A stretch of 64,000 nt of DNA from Mangifera indica (lineage: Eukaryota > Streptophyta > Magnoliopsida > Sapindales > Anacardiaceae). Shown here one piece after another: positions 12,887 through 24,264 of this stretch; positions within the stretch are counted from its first letter, which is position 1; each line of letters begins with the position of its first letter. The stretch covers positions 9,920,001 through 9,984,000 of the forward strand of contig NC_058153.1 in assembly GCF_011075055.1 (NCBI RefSeq), in the 5' to 3' direction. The translations under genes were made by a program, and so were the position numbers. The notes below the pieces were generated by a model that saw only the letters and a program-made list of their open reading frames with translations, made no database searches and was not told where the DNA came from.

Positions 12887-13940
12887 TTATCTAAAGATGG
12901 TCTTATTAAAACACGATTTAGAACATAGCATGCGGTGTTTACGGCTTTTGCCCAAAAATATTAAGGTAAAATTTTTTTCATTTAACATGGTTCTAGCCAT
13001 CTCTTGAATTGTCCTATTCTTTCTTTCAACAACACTATTTTGTTGGGAAGTTCTAGGACAAGGGAATTGATGTTTAATACCATGCTCATCACAAAAGTTT
13101 TCGAATGAATGATTTTCAAATTCTCCCCCATGATCACTTCTAATGCAAGAAATATGCATTTTTTTTTTTTTTTTGTATTTTCTTGACAAATTTTGAAAAT
13201 CCATGGAGGGCTTCATCTTTTGATGCAAGAAAAAGTACCAAAGTGAATCTTGAAAAATCATCAACAATAACAAAAGCATAATGTTTTCCACTTAGGCTTG
13301 TCGTTCTTGAAGGACCAAAAAGATCATTATGAAAAAGTTGTAAAGGTCTAGATGTAGAAATATGAGTTTTACTTTTAAAAGAATTTTTTGTTTGTTTACC
13401 AAATTGACATGCATCACAAATTTTATCTTTAATAAAATCTATTTTCGGAAGACCTTTTACAAGCTCCTTGTTGGAGATTTTTGAAATCAAGTCCATGCTA
13501 GCATGACCTAATCTTCTATGCCACCACCAACTATTTTCATGCAATGAGGAGAAACATAGATTTTCATGAGATGCATTTTCTACATCTATAGTGTAAATAT
13601 TTCCATCTTTATTTCCTACACAACTTGTTTTTCCATCATTCATATTTTCTATAATGCAACTATTTGGCTCAAAAATGACTTTAAATCCTTTATCACATAG
13701 TTGACTAATGCTAAGGAGATTGTGCTTAAGACTATCTACCAAAAGAACATTTTCAATGATAATATGAGAATTGTTACCAATATCTCCAATGCTAATAATT
13801 TTATCCTTCGCATTGTCTCCAAAGGTGACATGTCCTCCATCTTTCTTGTTTATTGTCGAGAAAAGTGAAATATCTCCGATCATGTGTCTTGAGCAAGCAC
13901 TATCGAAGAACCATTTGCTTTTCTTCCTTTTGTTTTTCAA
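12887..13940 (-). pseudogene. Copia protease and integrase (Sirevirus-like)
   Basis: Protease at 13940-13850: KWFFDSACSRHMIG, in which the active-site D-S-G has become D-S-A. The pre-integrase zinc motif follows (SWWWHRRLGHASMDLISK, ICDACQFGKQTKNSFKS). Integrase catalytic residues are visible: first Asp in LFHNDLFGP, second in IRSDHGGEFEN, Glu in QQNSVVERKNRT, with the usual Gly of QQNG changed to Ser. A frame change lies near 13160, exactly at a long A-run (minus strand), so replication slippage is the likely cause; a second frame change lies near 12960. The segment continues the gag frame upstream and the RT frame downstream. Confidence 0.9.
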
Positions 13941-13961
13941 TTCCTAAACATAATGGGAGAT

Positions 13962-15291
13962 TCAAAAATTTGTCTTAGGTACCCAAATCATGTTGGGTCC
14001 TTGGTGGTTAGTTTTTGTTTCCTTAAGAACCCACACTTTCTTAGTGTCCATATGATGTTTCTTTTGAATTGGGCAAGATGATGAGATATGACCTTTATTT
14101 CCACAATAATTGCAAGTTATATTTGATTCACTTGAAATTGAGGCTTTAACAAAATAATTTTTTAAGTATTTTGCCTTGATAAAATGTTTATAACCAAGTC
14201 CTCTTTTGTTTAAGACTCCTCTTTGTACACCAAGCATTTTATCAAGAATATATTTTCCATTTTTAAATTTTAAAACTATTTCACTTAAATCCTTTGCTCC
14301 TCCTTTTAAGACTTCAATTTCATTTTCTATAATTTCATTTTCTTTTTTAGCTATGCAAAGATCATTTTCAAACTTTTGTTTTTCTTTTTCAAAAATGGAA
14401 CACTTGTTTTCTTCTTTTTTTTTTTTCTTTAAGCTTAAGGATTTTTTGGTTAAGAGTTTCACTTTCTTTCTTTAAGGACTCATTTTCCTTTTCCAAGTGA
14501 AATTTTTCTTTGTAAGGGTTGCATTTTTAGACATGCAAAGAGTAAGTTTTTCATTCATCTCTTCAAGTGTATCATATAACTCTTCATATGAGGGGTTTTC
14601 ATCTATCTCATCATCTATGTCATCTAAATCATCACAAGTATTAGGTGAGTTAGAGTTAGTTACCTTATTATTTGTAATTTTCATGAAACACATGTTAGCC
14701 ACTTCATTATCTTCCTTATCGGATTCACTTTCATCACTATCATCCCACATAGCCTTCATTGCTTTCTTTTTCGATCTACCAATTTTGAGAAGAAGGTAAT
14801 CATATTTGATGTGTCCCGGCTTCTTGCATTCATAGCACACAACTTGTTCTCTCCTTTGTCTTTCTCCCCTTTCATCTTTAGAAACCTCCCTTTTTATGAA
14901 GTTTCCATTTCTTCTTAGCTTTCCATTCCTTAAAAGCTTTCCAATCTTTTTAGTTAATAGTGCAATGTTTTTATCTTCATCATTTGATGTCTCCTCTTCT
15001 TCATCTAAGAACTTTTCATTCTCTTTGATGGATGATTTGAAGGCGATACTCTTTTTCTTCTTCTCTACTTCTTCAATTTGTCGTTGCTTCATAGTAAGCT
15101 CATAAGTAAGAAGTGAACCTAAAAGCTCTTCAAGAGGTAGAGTCTTAACATCTTTTGCTTCTTCAATTGTCGTCACTTTGGGATCCCAAGAGGGAGGCAA
15201 ACACCTAAGAAGTTTCTTGACATTTTCTTGGTTAGTATAAACTTTATCAAGATTTTTCAATTCATTCACAATAGTAATAAATCTATCAAAC
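13962..15291 (-). pseudogene. Copia gag, C-terminal part with two CCHC knuckles
   Basis: Continues gag after the solo-LTR insertion. It starts at MFDRFITIVNELKNLDKVYT and contains the UBN2-type gag core (LRCLPPSWDPKVTTIEEAKD, LLGSLLTYELTMKQRQ). First knuckle near 14810-14850: CYECKKPGHIKYDY, with the last zinc ligand Tyr instead of Cys. A highly charged, coiled-coil-prone stretch follows (EELYDTLEEMNEKLTLCMSK, KEENKCSIFEKEKQKFENDL), then a second, intact knuckle CNYCGNKGHISSSC near 14070-14110 and the conserved tail GPNMIWVPKTNF. Stops at 14472-14474 and in the link to protease near 13945-13961 interrupt an otherwise single frame. The double knuckle with a long coiled coil is typical of Sirevirus gag. 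Confidence 0.9.
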
Positions 15292-15296
15292 ATGTC
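15292..15296. repeat. Target-site duplication ATGTC of the solo LTR, left copy
   Basis: ATGTC directly precedes TGTAATGCCC at 15297 and recurs at 17602-17606 after the end GATGTTACA. Confidence 0.92.
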
Positions 15297-15397
15297 TGTA
15301 ATGCCCTTAGGTATGTTCCAGGGGTATTTATGTCTTTTGACTCTATTTAGAGATATTTCTCATTTTAAGTACATATATTTGTTTTACATGTATATGT

Positions 15398-15482
15398 GTG
15401 TTTATATATATATATATGTATATATATGTATATATATATATATGTATATATGTATATATATGTATATATATATATATATACC
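15398..15482. repeat. (TA)n/(TATG)n microsatellite
   Basis: Alternating TATATATG and TATATA units within the solo LTR, followed directly by an AAAAG-rich purine run to about 15547. Confidence 0.9.
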
Positions 15483-16059
15483 TAAAGAAAAAGAAAAGAA
15501 AAAAAGAAAAGAAAAGGAAAAAGACAAAGAGAAAAAGAGAAAGAGATAAGGCTTTATAGAGAAGACTTTTCATCATTTTTGTCCATATTCCAGCAGCCTC
15601 CAGCAGCCACCATTCTTCATGTTTTCCTTTGCTTTCTTGAAGAAAAAGGAAGGATTTAAGGGAGTTGGAAGATAAGAAAAGAAAAGATAAAAAAAAAGAG
15701 AAGCACCTTGGAAGCTTTGGTAACCAAAGATCTCCTTCCTTTCCCTTTCATCTATGTTTATATGCATGTTATGTGAATGTGTTAGTATGTTTTGGTATTG
15801 ATTTAAAGTGATCTTGGTGATAAAGGAAACAAAACAAGGAGAAGGAAGCCAACTTACAAAGATTTGACTTAAAACAAGGTAAAGGAATCATCCTTGATAT
15901 GTTGCATGTTTTAGGCTTTTGATTCCTTAGATCTATGTTATAAATGATGATTTTAAAGTTGAGAGGTGTGGTTTTGCCATTTGGGATGTCTATGTGTATG
16001 ATCTTGTGCATGGCAGAAAGTTGTATAATATTTACAGTTTTTACCACTGAGTTCGTCCC

Positions 16060-16605
16060 ATGTTATGGCTGCCTTATCTATGGAATTATGAGTGCTATTA
16101 TATCTTGTTGGAAAGCTATTTGAATCCTCTTTCCAATGATATATATCTTGTATGAATTAGAGATCATTTGGATTGTTAAAGATTGTATAAACCGAAAGGA
16201 CTGTTTTACTAAATAAACAGAGGAGGCAGTTTTGTCACTGAGTTTATCTTACGTTTTGACTGTCTTATATATGGAATTATGAGTTCTATTATATCTCGTT
16301 GGAAAGCTCTTTGAATCCGCTTTCCAATGATATATAGCTTGTATGAATTGGAGATCATTTGGACTGTTAAAGATTATATAAACCGAAAGGACTGTTTTAC
16401 TAAATAAACAGAGGAGGCAGTTTTGTCATTGAATTTATCTGCTGTTTTGACTGCCTGATTGAATGAATTATGAGTGCTATTATAGCTTGTTAGAAAGCTA
16501 TTTGAATCCTCTTTTCAACAATATATAGCTTGTATGAATTAGGAACCGTTTGGACTATGAAATTGTATGAAAAAGAAGGCTGCCCTGTCAAATGAACAGG
16601 GTTTT
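16060..16605. repeat. Tandem repeat, about 190-base unit, three copies
   Basis: Copies begin near 16062, 16253 and 16443 with GNTNTGRCTGYCTKA; each holds GAATTATGAGTGCTATTATA, GGAAAGCTATTTGAATCC and a CAATGATATATAGCTTGTATG segment. The first two copies also share AACCGAAAGGACTGTTTTAC. They are divergent, so the expansion predates the insertion or is old. Confidence 0.85.
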
Positions 16606-16623
16606 GAACAGTATTTCACAGTT

Positions 16624-16736
16624 TGGAAAGGAAAAAAGAAAGAAAAGAAAGGAAAGGAAAAGAAAAGAAAGGAAAGGAAAGGAAAGGGAAAAAAAGAAAG
16701 AAGAGAAAAAGAAAAGAAATAAAAGTAAGAAAAGGT
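16624..16736 (+). repeat. Polypurine tract (GGAAA/GAAAA)n
   Basis: About 110 bases of nearly pure A and G, mostly AAAGGAAAGG and AAAGAAAAG units, in the solo LTR. A tract this long can form triplex DNA. Confidence 0.85.
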
Positions 16737-17601
16737 TGGGACTCAAGAGTCAAGGGTCGTCCCAAGAGTAATGTCTGGTGAGTTATGAATAAACTTAGAT
16801 GGAAGCGAAATTAGTAAGATATAAGACTCGCATGCATACTATAAACTATGAGGGGGCACTTTACACTACACCGCCCGTACTAGGGCACATCCGCAGTAGG
16901 ACACGTCCGTAGTAGAACATAGACCCCTAGTAGGATCCGCTCGCAGTAGAGCTCAATTCAGATTCAGAAATAGTATAGTGAAAGAAAAAAGAGCTTGAGC
17001 TTAGAAAAGTGTCAAATCCCTATAGTTAGCTGCCAGAAAGTATTAAATAGACACCAGATGGGACAAAGTATGACCCAAATAGTAAAGAGTGAATTAAATT
17101 ACCCCCTCAATCTCTTATAGAGGTTAGGATGTAAGGTTGAGTCCCAAAAGTGAGTTAGAACAGGAAAAAAGGATAGTTTACTTAATTTTTCCCCTTACTA
17201 AGTGTTCTTATCACTCACTCCCTTTTCTTTCCTGATTGCAGGTACAGGTGATCGAGGTAGTTGCGAGGTAGGGTCAGGTCAGCGTAGGTAGATCCGGCTG
17301 GAGCAGGTTATCTCTGGTTCCTATTACATGCATACAGTGGCATGTTCTTATCGACTTTTGACGTTTTGATATTATGGTACGGTTACATATGATTACTCCC
17401 TGTTTTCAGATACTTTATATGAGTATATACATCTTTTGTTCGCTTTCAGATTTTCAGTTTTCTTGAAATACTTCCTAAACACTTTTAAAGATGCGTTTAT
17501 TTTAAAGTATTTTAAAAAAAGAAAAAAAAAATAGACGCTATGAATATTAATTCGTAACATTTCTCCTTCGATGGGTAGTACTTCTAGGGAGGGATGTTAC
17601 A

Positions 17602-17606
17602 ATGTC
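17602..17606. repeat. Target-site duplication ATGTC of the solo LTR, right copy
   Basis: Second copy of ATGTC; removing 15297-17606 restores the gag frame from ENETIRD to MFDRFITIVNE. Confidence 0.92.
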
Positions 17607-18049
17607 TCTAATAGTTTCATTTTCATTCATCTTAAATAACTCGTATGAGTGTGTGAGCATGCTAATTTTAGTCTCTTTGACTTGTGAAGTCCCCTCATTT
17701 GACACCATCAATAATTCCCAAATTTCTTTAGCCGACAAGCTTGTACCCTGTTAAAGTTATATTCATTTAATGCACAATATAACTCATTCATAGCTCTAGC
17801 ATTAATGGCAATATTCTTCTTATCTTGAGAGGTCATTTCTTCCCTAGTTTTGGGCACTTGTTTTCCATCTACTTCTTTCATAGGAACAAAAGGTCCATCT
17901 TGCACTACATCCCACAATTCATAATCACTTTGAAGGAAAATTGACATACAATTTTTCCAATAGGCATATTCAGTGCCATCAAACAATGACGGTCTATTAG
18001 GGGCAAACCCTTCACTAACAGTATAGGATTTTCCTAGGTTCATGGCCAT
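17607..18049 (-). pseudogene. Copia gag, N-terminal part (Sirevirus-like)
   Basis: Gag begins at 18049, 52 bases after the 5' LTR, with MAMNLGKSYTVSEGFAPNRP. Conserved copia gag blocks follow: SLFDGTEYAYWKNCMSIFLQ, DYELWDVVQDGPFVP and KKNIAINARAMNELYCAL. A one-base frame change near 17735 moves the reading into MSAKEIWELLMVSNEGTSQV and SYELFKMNENETIRD, where the solo LTR interrupts it. Context (primer site immediately upstream, protease and integrase downstream) makes the identity secure. Confidence 0.9.
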
Positions 18050-18086
18050 TGCTCTAAACGATTAAGTTTATAAGAATGAGCAACCA

Positions 18087-18099
18087 AGCTCTGATACCA
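18087..18099 (-). promoter_or_regulatory. Primer binding site of the Sirevirus-like element
   Basis: Minus-strand TGGTATCAGAGCT, two bases inside the 5' LTR, complementary to the 3' end of plant initiator tRNA-Met. Confidence 0.92.
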
Positions 18100-18101
18100 A
18101 T

Positions 18102-19495
18102 TGTAGGATCGAATGGCCTAAAAGGGGGGTGAATTAGGCAATTTTAAAACAATCTTTATCAAATTTTAGAATTAAAGCAATTTATTTAAATCAATGAATG
18201 TTGCCTATTTTTAATCCAATTTATGAGAATAACTAAAATATTCCAAATAATCGATACAATCAAAATAACATAACATAAAGTATAAGTTTAAGGGAAGAGA
18301 AAATCAAACACGCGATGTATAGTGGTTCGGCTCAATTCGGTCTACGTCCACTCTTCTAAGCTTTCTCCCTTGGAGTATTCCACTAATCCTTGGTTGACCT
18401 AAACCTCAACCAAGCTTTTCTTCACAACCAAAATAGCTTCCAAGGTGCTATTAACCTTTACAAATGTTGAAACTCAATTTCTCTCACAAAAAATTTTCTA
18501 ATCTCTCCAAAAATGAACCTCACTCTTTTATAACATGAATTTTAGTATGAAATTGAAATTTGATCTTTCTCAAGAGTGTATATGAAAGTTAAAGCTTAGT
18601 ACAACCCAATGCAAATGAAATTACAAAGTGTATGAGCAAGGGTTTTGATTAGAGAGAAGAATTTGCAAGTAAATAGCTTAAAACTAATTTGCTCTCAAAT
18701 ATATGAAAGTTTTTTTATGGCAAAAGTTCTTTTCGAATGAATTTGATTGGGTTTATATAGGGAAAAATGTGGAAAGTTACCGTTGTGCACAAAGAATAGT
18801 CGTTTTAGTTTTCTAGAAAACATACAATTCAATCGACCAAATGTAATTCGATCAACCGGATGTGACGTGGTACTTCCATGGAGCTTACGTGGCACTAACA
18901 GTTGGAAAATTCAAACCAAAATACATGGCTTATGGATAATTTGAAAGCTGATTCGGTTGGTCAAATTCGGTCGACCAAATTTTATTGTATTTTACCCCTT
19001 GAATTTTCAAAAAGTTAATTTGACCCCTAAAACTTTGAAAAGTGATAATTTAACCCATTTTTGAAAATTCTTTCAAAACCAACTTTAAGATATGAAAATA
19101 TAGTTCACAAAACTTCATCATTTTAAAAGAATTAATAAAATTTGGTGAAAAAATTGGCTTAACCCAATAAGTTTGAAAAATGACATTTTAACCCAAAATG
19201 TGAAAGATATGAAAATAAGTTTTCAAATGAGCTATCCTATGCAAATAAATATTCTAATCAAAACGAATGCTCCAAATTACAAACATGTCTACCTAAACTT
19301 GAGTTTTACTTCAAATCTTCAAGAATTCTTCACTTAAGCCTTGTCTTTCATTTCCATCTTGAAACTTCTTCAAGTGCATTAGATAAATTCTTGCAATCTA
19401 AGCTCACACTTAAGTAAAATCATTAGTTAATATACTTAGAGACATATTAGTTTGTTATCATCAAAATAAGAGTATAATGACTCCTTGAGTCAACA
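18102..19495 (-). repeat. 5' LTR of the Sirevirus-like element
   Basis: 1394 bases, TGTAGGATCG to GAGTCAACA, paired with 6541-7985. The copies differ by scattered substitutions and the missing 50-base segment, so the insertion is not recent. The 3' LTR keeps the longer form. Confidence 0.92.
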
Positions 19496-19500
19496 CATAC
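19496..19500. repeat. Target-site duplication CATAC, right copy
   Basis: Follows the LTR end CAACA and matches 6536-6540. Confidence 0.9.
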
Positions 19501-20225
19501 CAAGTTCACCAAAATCTCACTAAACACGGTTCAATTCATACTTAAATATGAATAGATTTTAGAATGACAAGTTGTAAAATAAATACATAACACATGCCTA
19601 ATGTAAGCCAAATTCACAAGTGTCATGCATTTCACTAAATCATGACATATATGAATTATTCATCACTCAAACATAATCCATCTCACCACGCAATAATTAT
19701 TCAAGCATGAATATGGTTACTCATAAAGTAATTTATCCAATCCAAGCTATCAAAAATTCAATTCTCAATCAAACCAAGTCAAACACTAGTAACAATTCAA
19801 TCAACATTGAATGTTATTTTCATCAACCAAACTCATGGAAATCATGTCAACTTGTTCATGCCCTTCACCAAGTCACATAAACTAAGTTTCTTAAAAACAC
19901 ATTCTCATGTAAAGTCAAGATTAAAATTCATGTGTATATCATGCTAATCACGTATAAATCATGATTAAACCATTAATTTCAAAAACATCCAAATTTCTAA
20001 AATTAGGGTTTTTTTAAATTTTTTTTAATTATGTCAAAAGTTATCCAACACAATTTCAACAATTTAAAGCTTCTCAAATGTTATTAAGACATTCCTAATA
20101 ACATATGCACACTTGGTTTGAATCAATCACACATAACAAAACTTATATCTTAGGTTTTGATCACTAACATTTCCAAACACTTAAAATTATGACATGTTCT
20201 TGTCATTCAAGGATCAAACTCTTGT
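19501..20225 (-). other. Right half of the interrupted copia leader
   Basis: No coding sequence. Lies between the primer site at 20226-20237 and the Sirevirus-like insertion, so it reads as the 5' part of the older copia leader, continued at 6540-5179. Confidence 0.55.
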
Positions 20226-20237
20226 TCTGATACCATT
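20226..20237 (-). promoter_or_regulatory. Primer binding site of the older copia element
   Basis: Minus-strand AATGGTATCAGA directly after the LTR end CCTACA; complementary to initiator tRNA-Met as in most plant copia elements. Confidence 0.85.
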
Positions 20238-21854
20238 TGTAGGATTTTGGCAAGAAAATTAGAATTTTTAGATCATGTTCACATCATATGTAACAATGGT
20301 AATATAAAATTTACATTTTGTTTCAAGAAATAAAACATAGAAACATGTAAACGACCTTATACCTTGCAAGTTGATTTAAAGTTTGGAAGTTTGAATCACT
20401 AAAATAAGTGATCTCTTGACTAGCACCCTTCAAGGAAGAAAAATGGTGCTTTTCCTGGCAAAAGAAGAAGAAGAAGAGAAAATGTAATATTTTTCTACAT
20501 TTTTCTCTCTTTTATTAAACAAAAACTTGATATTTATCAAGTTAAAACATGTGTTCAATTCTCATTAGTTGATAATTAAGAGAAATTAGAATTTGACACA
20601 TATTGAATAATTTGTGCCCAAAATTATTCATTCTAACTTTCTAAACAATTTTAAAGGTGTAAAATGACAATTTTGCCCCTTTTCTGAATCTTATTTGAAA
20701 AACACAATTTTTTATCCTCGAAAAGTGCTAGCCAACCATTAATAAATATTTTCAGCTTCATAACACCATTTTCTTCCTTGAAATATGGGTGTGACCTTCA
20801 AGGTTCATAATGACATAGTCGTGGGCCCCATATCAGACAATACGTTTCATTATATCATTTTATAACTCAAAACTATCATTAACTAATATACTTTGTTTTC
20901 TGCTACAAAATGAAACTTCCACTGATCATGTGGTGTCATTTAGTAATGTCCTATAACCCTTACATCACAATGAAGTATAAGTTTTACATAATGTCAAATG
21001 AACATTTCTTACTCACACTTACTATGTAGTCCAATATTTCCGTCATTACATCCTGATTGAACTTGGATTCATAGAATGTCAAAATCTAATATTTAATCTT
21101 TTCGAATATCAAGTCATATATCATAATGTGCCACATCAAAACTCTTTTCATGTGGTCTTTTATTTAGGTTAGCTAGTGTCTTAGATTTTCATATTTTTCG
21201 ATACTCGTATAAGAACTTGAGAGAAGTCAAGCTGATGAATCCCTATATGATCATCACTTGTCCTCTTGCTTAAGCAACATATGATCAAAACAGCTTTTGA
21301 ATGAGACATGATTAGCCTTATGGTATACACCGTATGAACCATACGTTTTGGAACGAAGCACAACTGTGATATCTCAAATCAAAAGATCTATACACTAGTA
21401 TGATTTACGATATATCATTGACTATATATTAATGCCCATGTGATCATCGTTCAATGGTCACGTTCGATAGACAATACAATATAATAACCTTTGATCAATT
21501 CTCTAACCATCAAATGGTTCAATTGTTTACCCATGTGTATATCCACCATGTCTAATATTATCCATTGATATACTGTGATGTTATAGCACACACCCACTAT
21601 GCAATACTATTGCCCAAAAAGATTGCCTATGCAAGGAACGATTTGATGATGTTTATTAAAACTCATCAGAACCTTTCACATGTCGTATGCATGTAGCTAA
21701 TATGGATGTAATATACGACTACAATATAGATATAAAAGTGACATAGAAAACATGTGAAGTATAACGAAACTCTTCTTTTATTAATAATGTATATGCAAGA
21801 TATACAACCCTTAAAACAAATTAAAACAATTGGTTTTTAGAGCATATTCTAACA
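20238..21854 (-). repeat. 5' LTR of the older copia element
   Basis: 1617 bases. On the minus strand it starts TGTTAGAATATGCTC, a common plant copia LTR start, and ends AATCCTACA next to the primer site. On its right it abuts the gypsy integrase in mid-codon run (AIDFMG), so this LTR end is an insertion junction; bases 21855-21859 (ATAGA) should be its target duplication. The partner 3' LTR is not in the window. No coding frames are credible inside. Confidence 0.82.
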
Positions 21855-24250
21855 ATAGACCCATAAAATCAATGGCCCACACATCAATATTTCTACTTCA
21901 AGAATACGATTGAAAGACATTTCATTCCTTCTTAAAATGGTACCGATCTTTGACACTGATTACATGTTAGTACAAATTTCCTAGCATCAAGGAAGAGTGA
22001 TGACCAATAAAATCCGCTTTGAAGAACTCTTGCTACCATTTTTGTAGCACCAAAGTGGCTTCTATACTCAAAAGAATGATAATGAGCCAATACACTTTCT
22101 ACTTCATCTTGTAGGAGACATCTTCGCACTATCCAATAATAGCTTTTCACTTCCCATAAGAATTTCCTCTTTTGATGGTAGCTAATGTTAGGAGGTAGAA
22201 TGTTGCACAACAAATAATTCACAATATCCGCATACTAAGGAACGACACAATAAGATACTGCAAGAAATTATTCATTAAGAAATAAATCATCAATTGGCAA
22301 ATTTTTACCACCACTTGCACTTTTCTTTTGCTCTAATCGAGATAAATGATCAATGACAATGTTGTCGATGCCTTTCTTATCTCTAATTTCAAGGTCAAAC
22401 TTTTAGAGAAGCAAAATCCACTTAATTAGCCTTGGTTTTGCATCCTTTTAACTTAAAAGATATTTGAAGGTTGAATCGTCAGTATCAACAATGACTTTTT
22501 AGCCCACCAAATATGATCTAAACTTGTCAAAAGCAAATACCACCACCAAGAGCTCTTTTTCCATAATGACATAGTTGACTTGGGCTTCATTCAAGGTGTG
22601 ACTTGTGTAACAAATAGCATAAATCTTCTTATCTTTTCATTGACCCAAAACAACCTGTACCATATAATCACTAGTATCTCACATGACTTCAAAGGGCAAA
22701 GTCTAATTGGAAGCTTACATGATGGGTGCTAAATTTGGTACCTCTTTTAACCTACAAAAAGCATCAAAACAATATAGGTCAAAGTTAAAAGGGACATCTT
22801 TTGTAAGTAAGTTAGATAAAGTTTAACTATTTTAGAAAATTCCTTGACAAAATGCCTATAAAACCCAACTTGACCAAGGAAGCTACAAAATCCCTTCATT
22901 GATGTTGGAGGAGGCATTTTCTCAATTTCTTCCACTTTAGCTTTATCTACTTTGATTCCTTTCTTAGACACCATATGACCTATCACAATTCCTTTCTTTA
23001 CCATAAAACGAGATTTTTCCCAATTAAGTACTAAATTGACTTTTTCACACCTCTACAATACCTTACACAAATTAGTTAGACAATGATTAAATGATGTACC
23101 ATAAATAAAAAAATCATCCATAAACACCTTTATAAAACGTTCAACAAAATAAAAAAATATAGATATCATACATTTATGAAAAGTGGCAGGTTCATTACAA
23201 AGATCAAAAGGCATACGCCTATAAGCAAATATACCATAAGGACAAGTAAATGTGGTATTTTCTTGATCTTTGAGGTGAATTAGGATTTGAAAAAATCTTG
23301 AATACCGTCCAAATAACAAAAATAACAATAATTGGCTAGATGCTTTAACACTAATCGATGAAAGGAATGGGAAAATGGTCTTTACGGGTGGTATTATTAA
23401 GTTTTCTATAATCATGCAAATGGTAGGGCTAATTCCCTTGATATCATGAATATTATAACCAATTATTTTTCTATATGCCTTAAGCTCTCTAAGCAATTTA
23501 TTTTCCTATTCATCATTTAAATTGGCATTAATAATCACAAGATATGTAGAATCAAGGCTAAGAAATGCATACCTTTAAGTTCAACTTTAGCTACTTTTTT
23601 CGCTTTAAGTGAAGAAATAACATGTTTACCAAAATTGAGCTCTTCATAATTAAAATTCATCAGCGGGGCAACTTTGGGATTTGTTACCAAGAGTTGCGCA
23701 CAAATTGCCATGTCTTCATCTCTATCTTCACTCATAGCTCTATATACTAAGCATGATTCAAATGGGTCCTTAGGATACTCTCCCACAGTATGCTCCTTAC
23801 ACATCCATTTATTAGGTACCTTGCAACAAAAATTAACTATGTTAGGTTGTTTAGACATTTAGAAAACATTAAATTCAACTTTTACATCACCAATTTCAAA
23901 AGTAAGTTTTCCATTTTTGACATCAATTATAGCATCAGTCATTGCTAGAAATGGCCATCCTAGGATAAGAGGAGCTTGAACGTCTTTTTCCATTTCCAAA
24001 ACAACAAAATCCATGGGTACATAAAACTTTTCAAATTTTATTGAAACATTCTCCATTATCCTTGTAGAAAATTTTATGGATCAATTTATGAATTGCAAGG
24101 TGACTATCATAGGTTCCAATTATCCAAGCTCAAGTATCCTGTAAATGGATGAAGACATTAGACTTATACTTGTACCAAGATCACATAAAGCTTTATTAAA
24201 TGAATTTTTACCAACAGTGTAGAGCATAAAAGAACTCCTTGGATCTTTAA
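21855..24250 (-). pseudogene. Gypsy pol: protease, reverse transcriptase, RNase H, integrase zinc finger
   Basis: Protease near 24130-24195 shows CDLGTSISLMSSSIYRIL, with the D-L-G active site of Athila-type proteases, then PLILGWPFLAMTDAIIDVKN at 23859-24056. RT at 23053-23496 includes TFTCPYGIFAYRRMPFDLCN and the catalytic VFMDDFFIYG. The connection region follows at 22747-23004 (VSKKGIKVDKAKVEEIEKMP, SFLGQVGFYRHFVKEFSKI). Integrase starts at 22222-21932 with the HHCC finger (AHYHSFEYRSHFGATKMVAR, CNQCQRS) and breaks off after RILEVEI and DFMG at 21855, where the catalytic core should begin. Frames change several times and stops are frequent, so it is inactive. Confidence 0.88.
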
Positions 24251-24264
24251 GCTTAGGTGGTAGC

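Larger units (their letters stand above)
15297..17601 (+). mobile_element. Solo LTR, 2305 bases, gypsy (Tekay/Del-like ends)
   Basis: A single TG...CA unit with 5-bp duplications ATGTC, inserted in gag of the Sirevirus-like element. Ends TGTAATGCCC and GGGATGTTACA are imperfect inverted copies of TGTAACATCCC, the end sequence common in chromovirus Tekay/Del LTRs, and the length over 2 kb suits that group. No internal domain, primer site or second LTR is present, so it is what unequal recombination between two LTRs leaves behind. Inside: a TA-rich repeat, two purine tracts, a three-copy 190-base tandem repeat and, at about 16880-16950, spaced copies of a GTAGTAGRACAC-like motif. The plus orientation is a guess because the ends are almost palindromic. 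Frames inside (for example 15343-15576) are low-complexity artefacts. Confidence 0.88.
6541..19495 (-). mobile_element. Sirevirus-like Ty1/copia retrotransposon with a third ORF
   Basis: Complete 12,955-base element in minus orientation: 5' LTR 18102-19495, primer site 18087-18099, gag from 18049, protease, integrase, RT, RNase H to 10864, a third ORF at 8606-9864, polypurine tract 7987-7999, 3' LTR 6541-7985, and a 5-bp duplication CATAC on both sides. The copia domain order (integrase before RT), the RT motif IYVDDIIFGSTN, the long gag with two CCHC motifs and the extra ORF between pol and the 3' LTR all fit the Sirevirus/SIRE lineage. About 2.3 kb of its length is a later solo LTR inside gag. 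Stops and two frameshifts make it non-autonomous now. It sits in the leader of an older copia element. Confidence 0.93.

Noticed and set aside
15292..15576. Tyr/Ile- and Lys-rich frames in the solo LTR
   Set aside because: Translations of the TA microsatellite and the following AAAAG tract.
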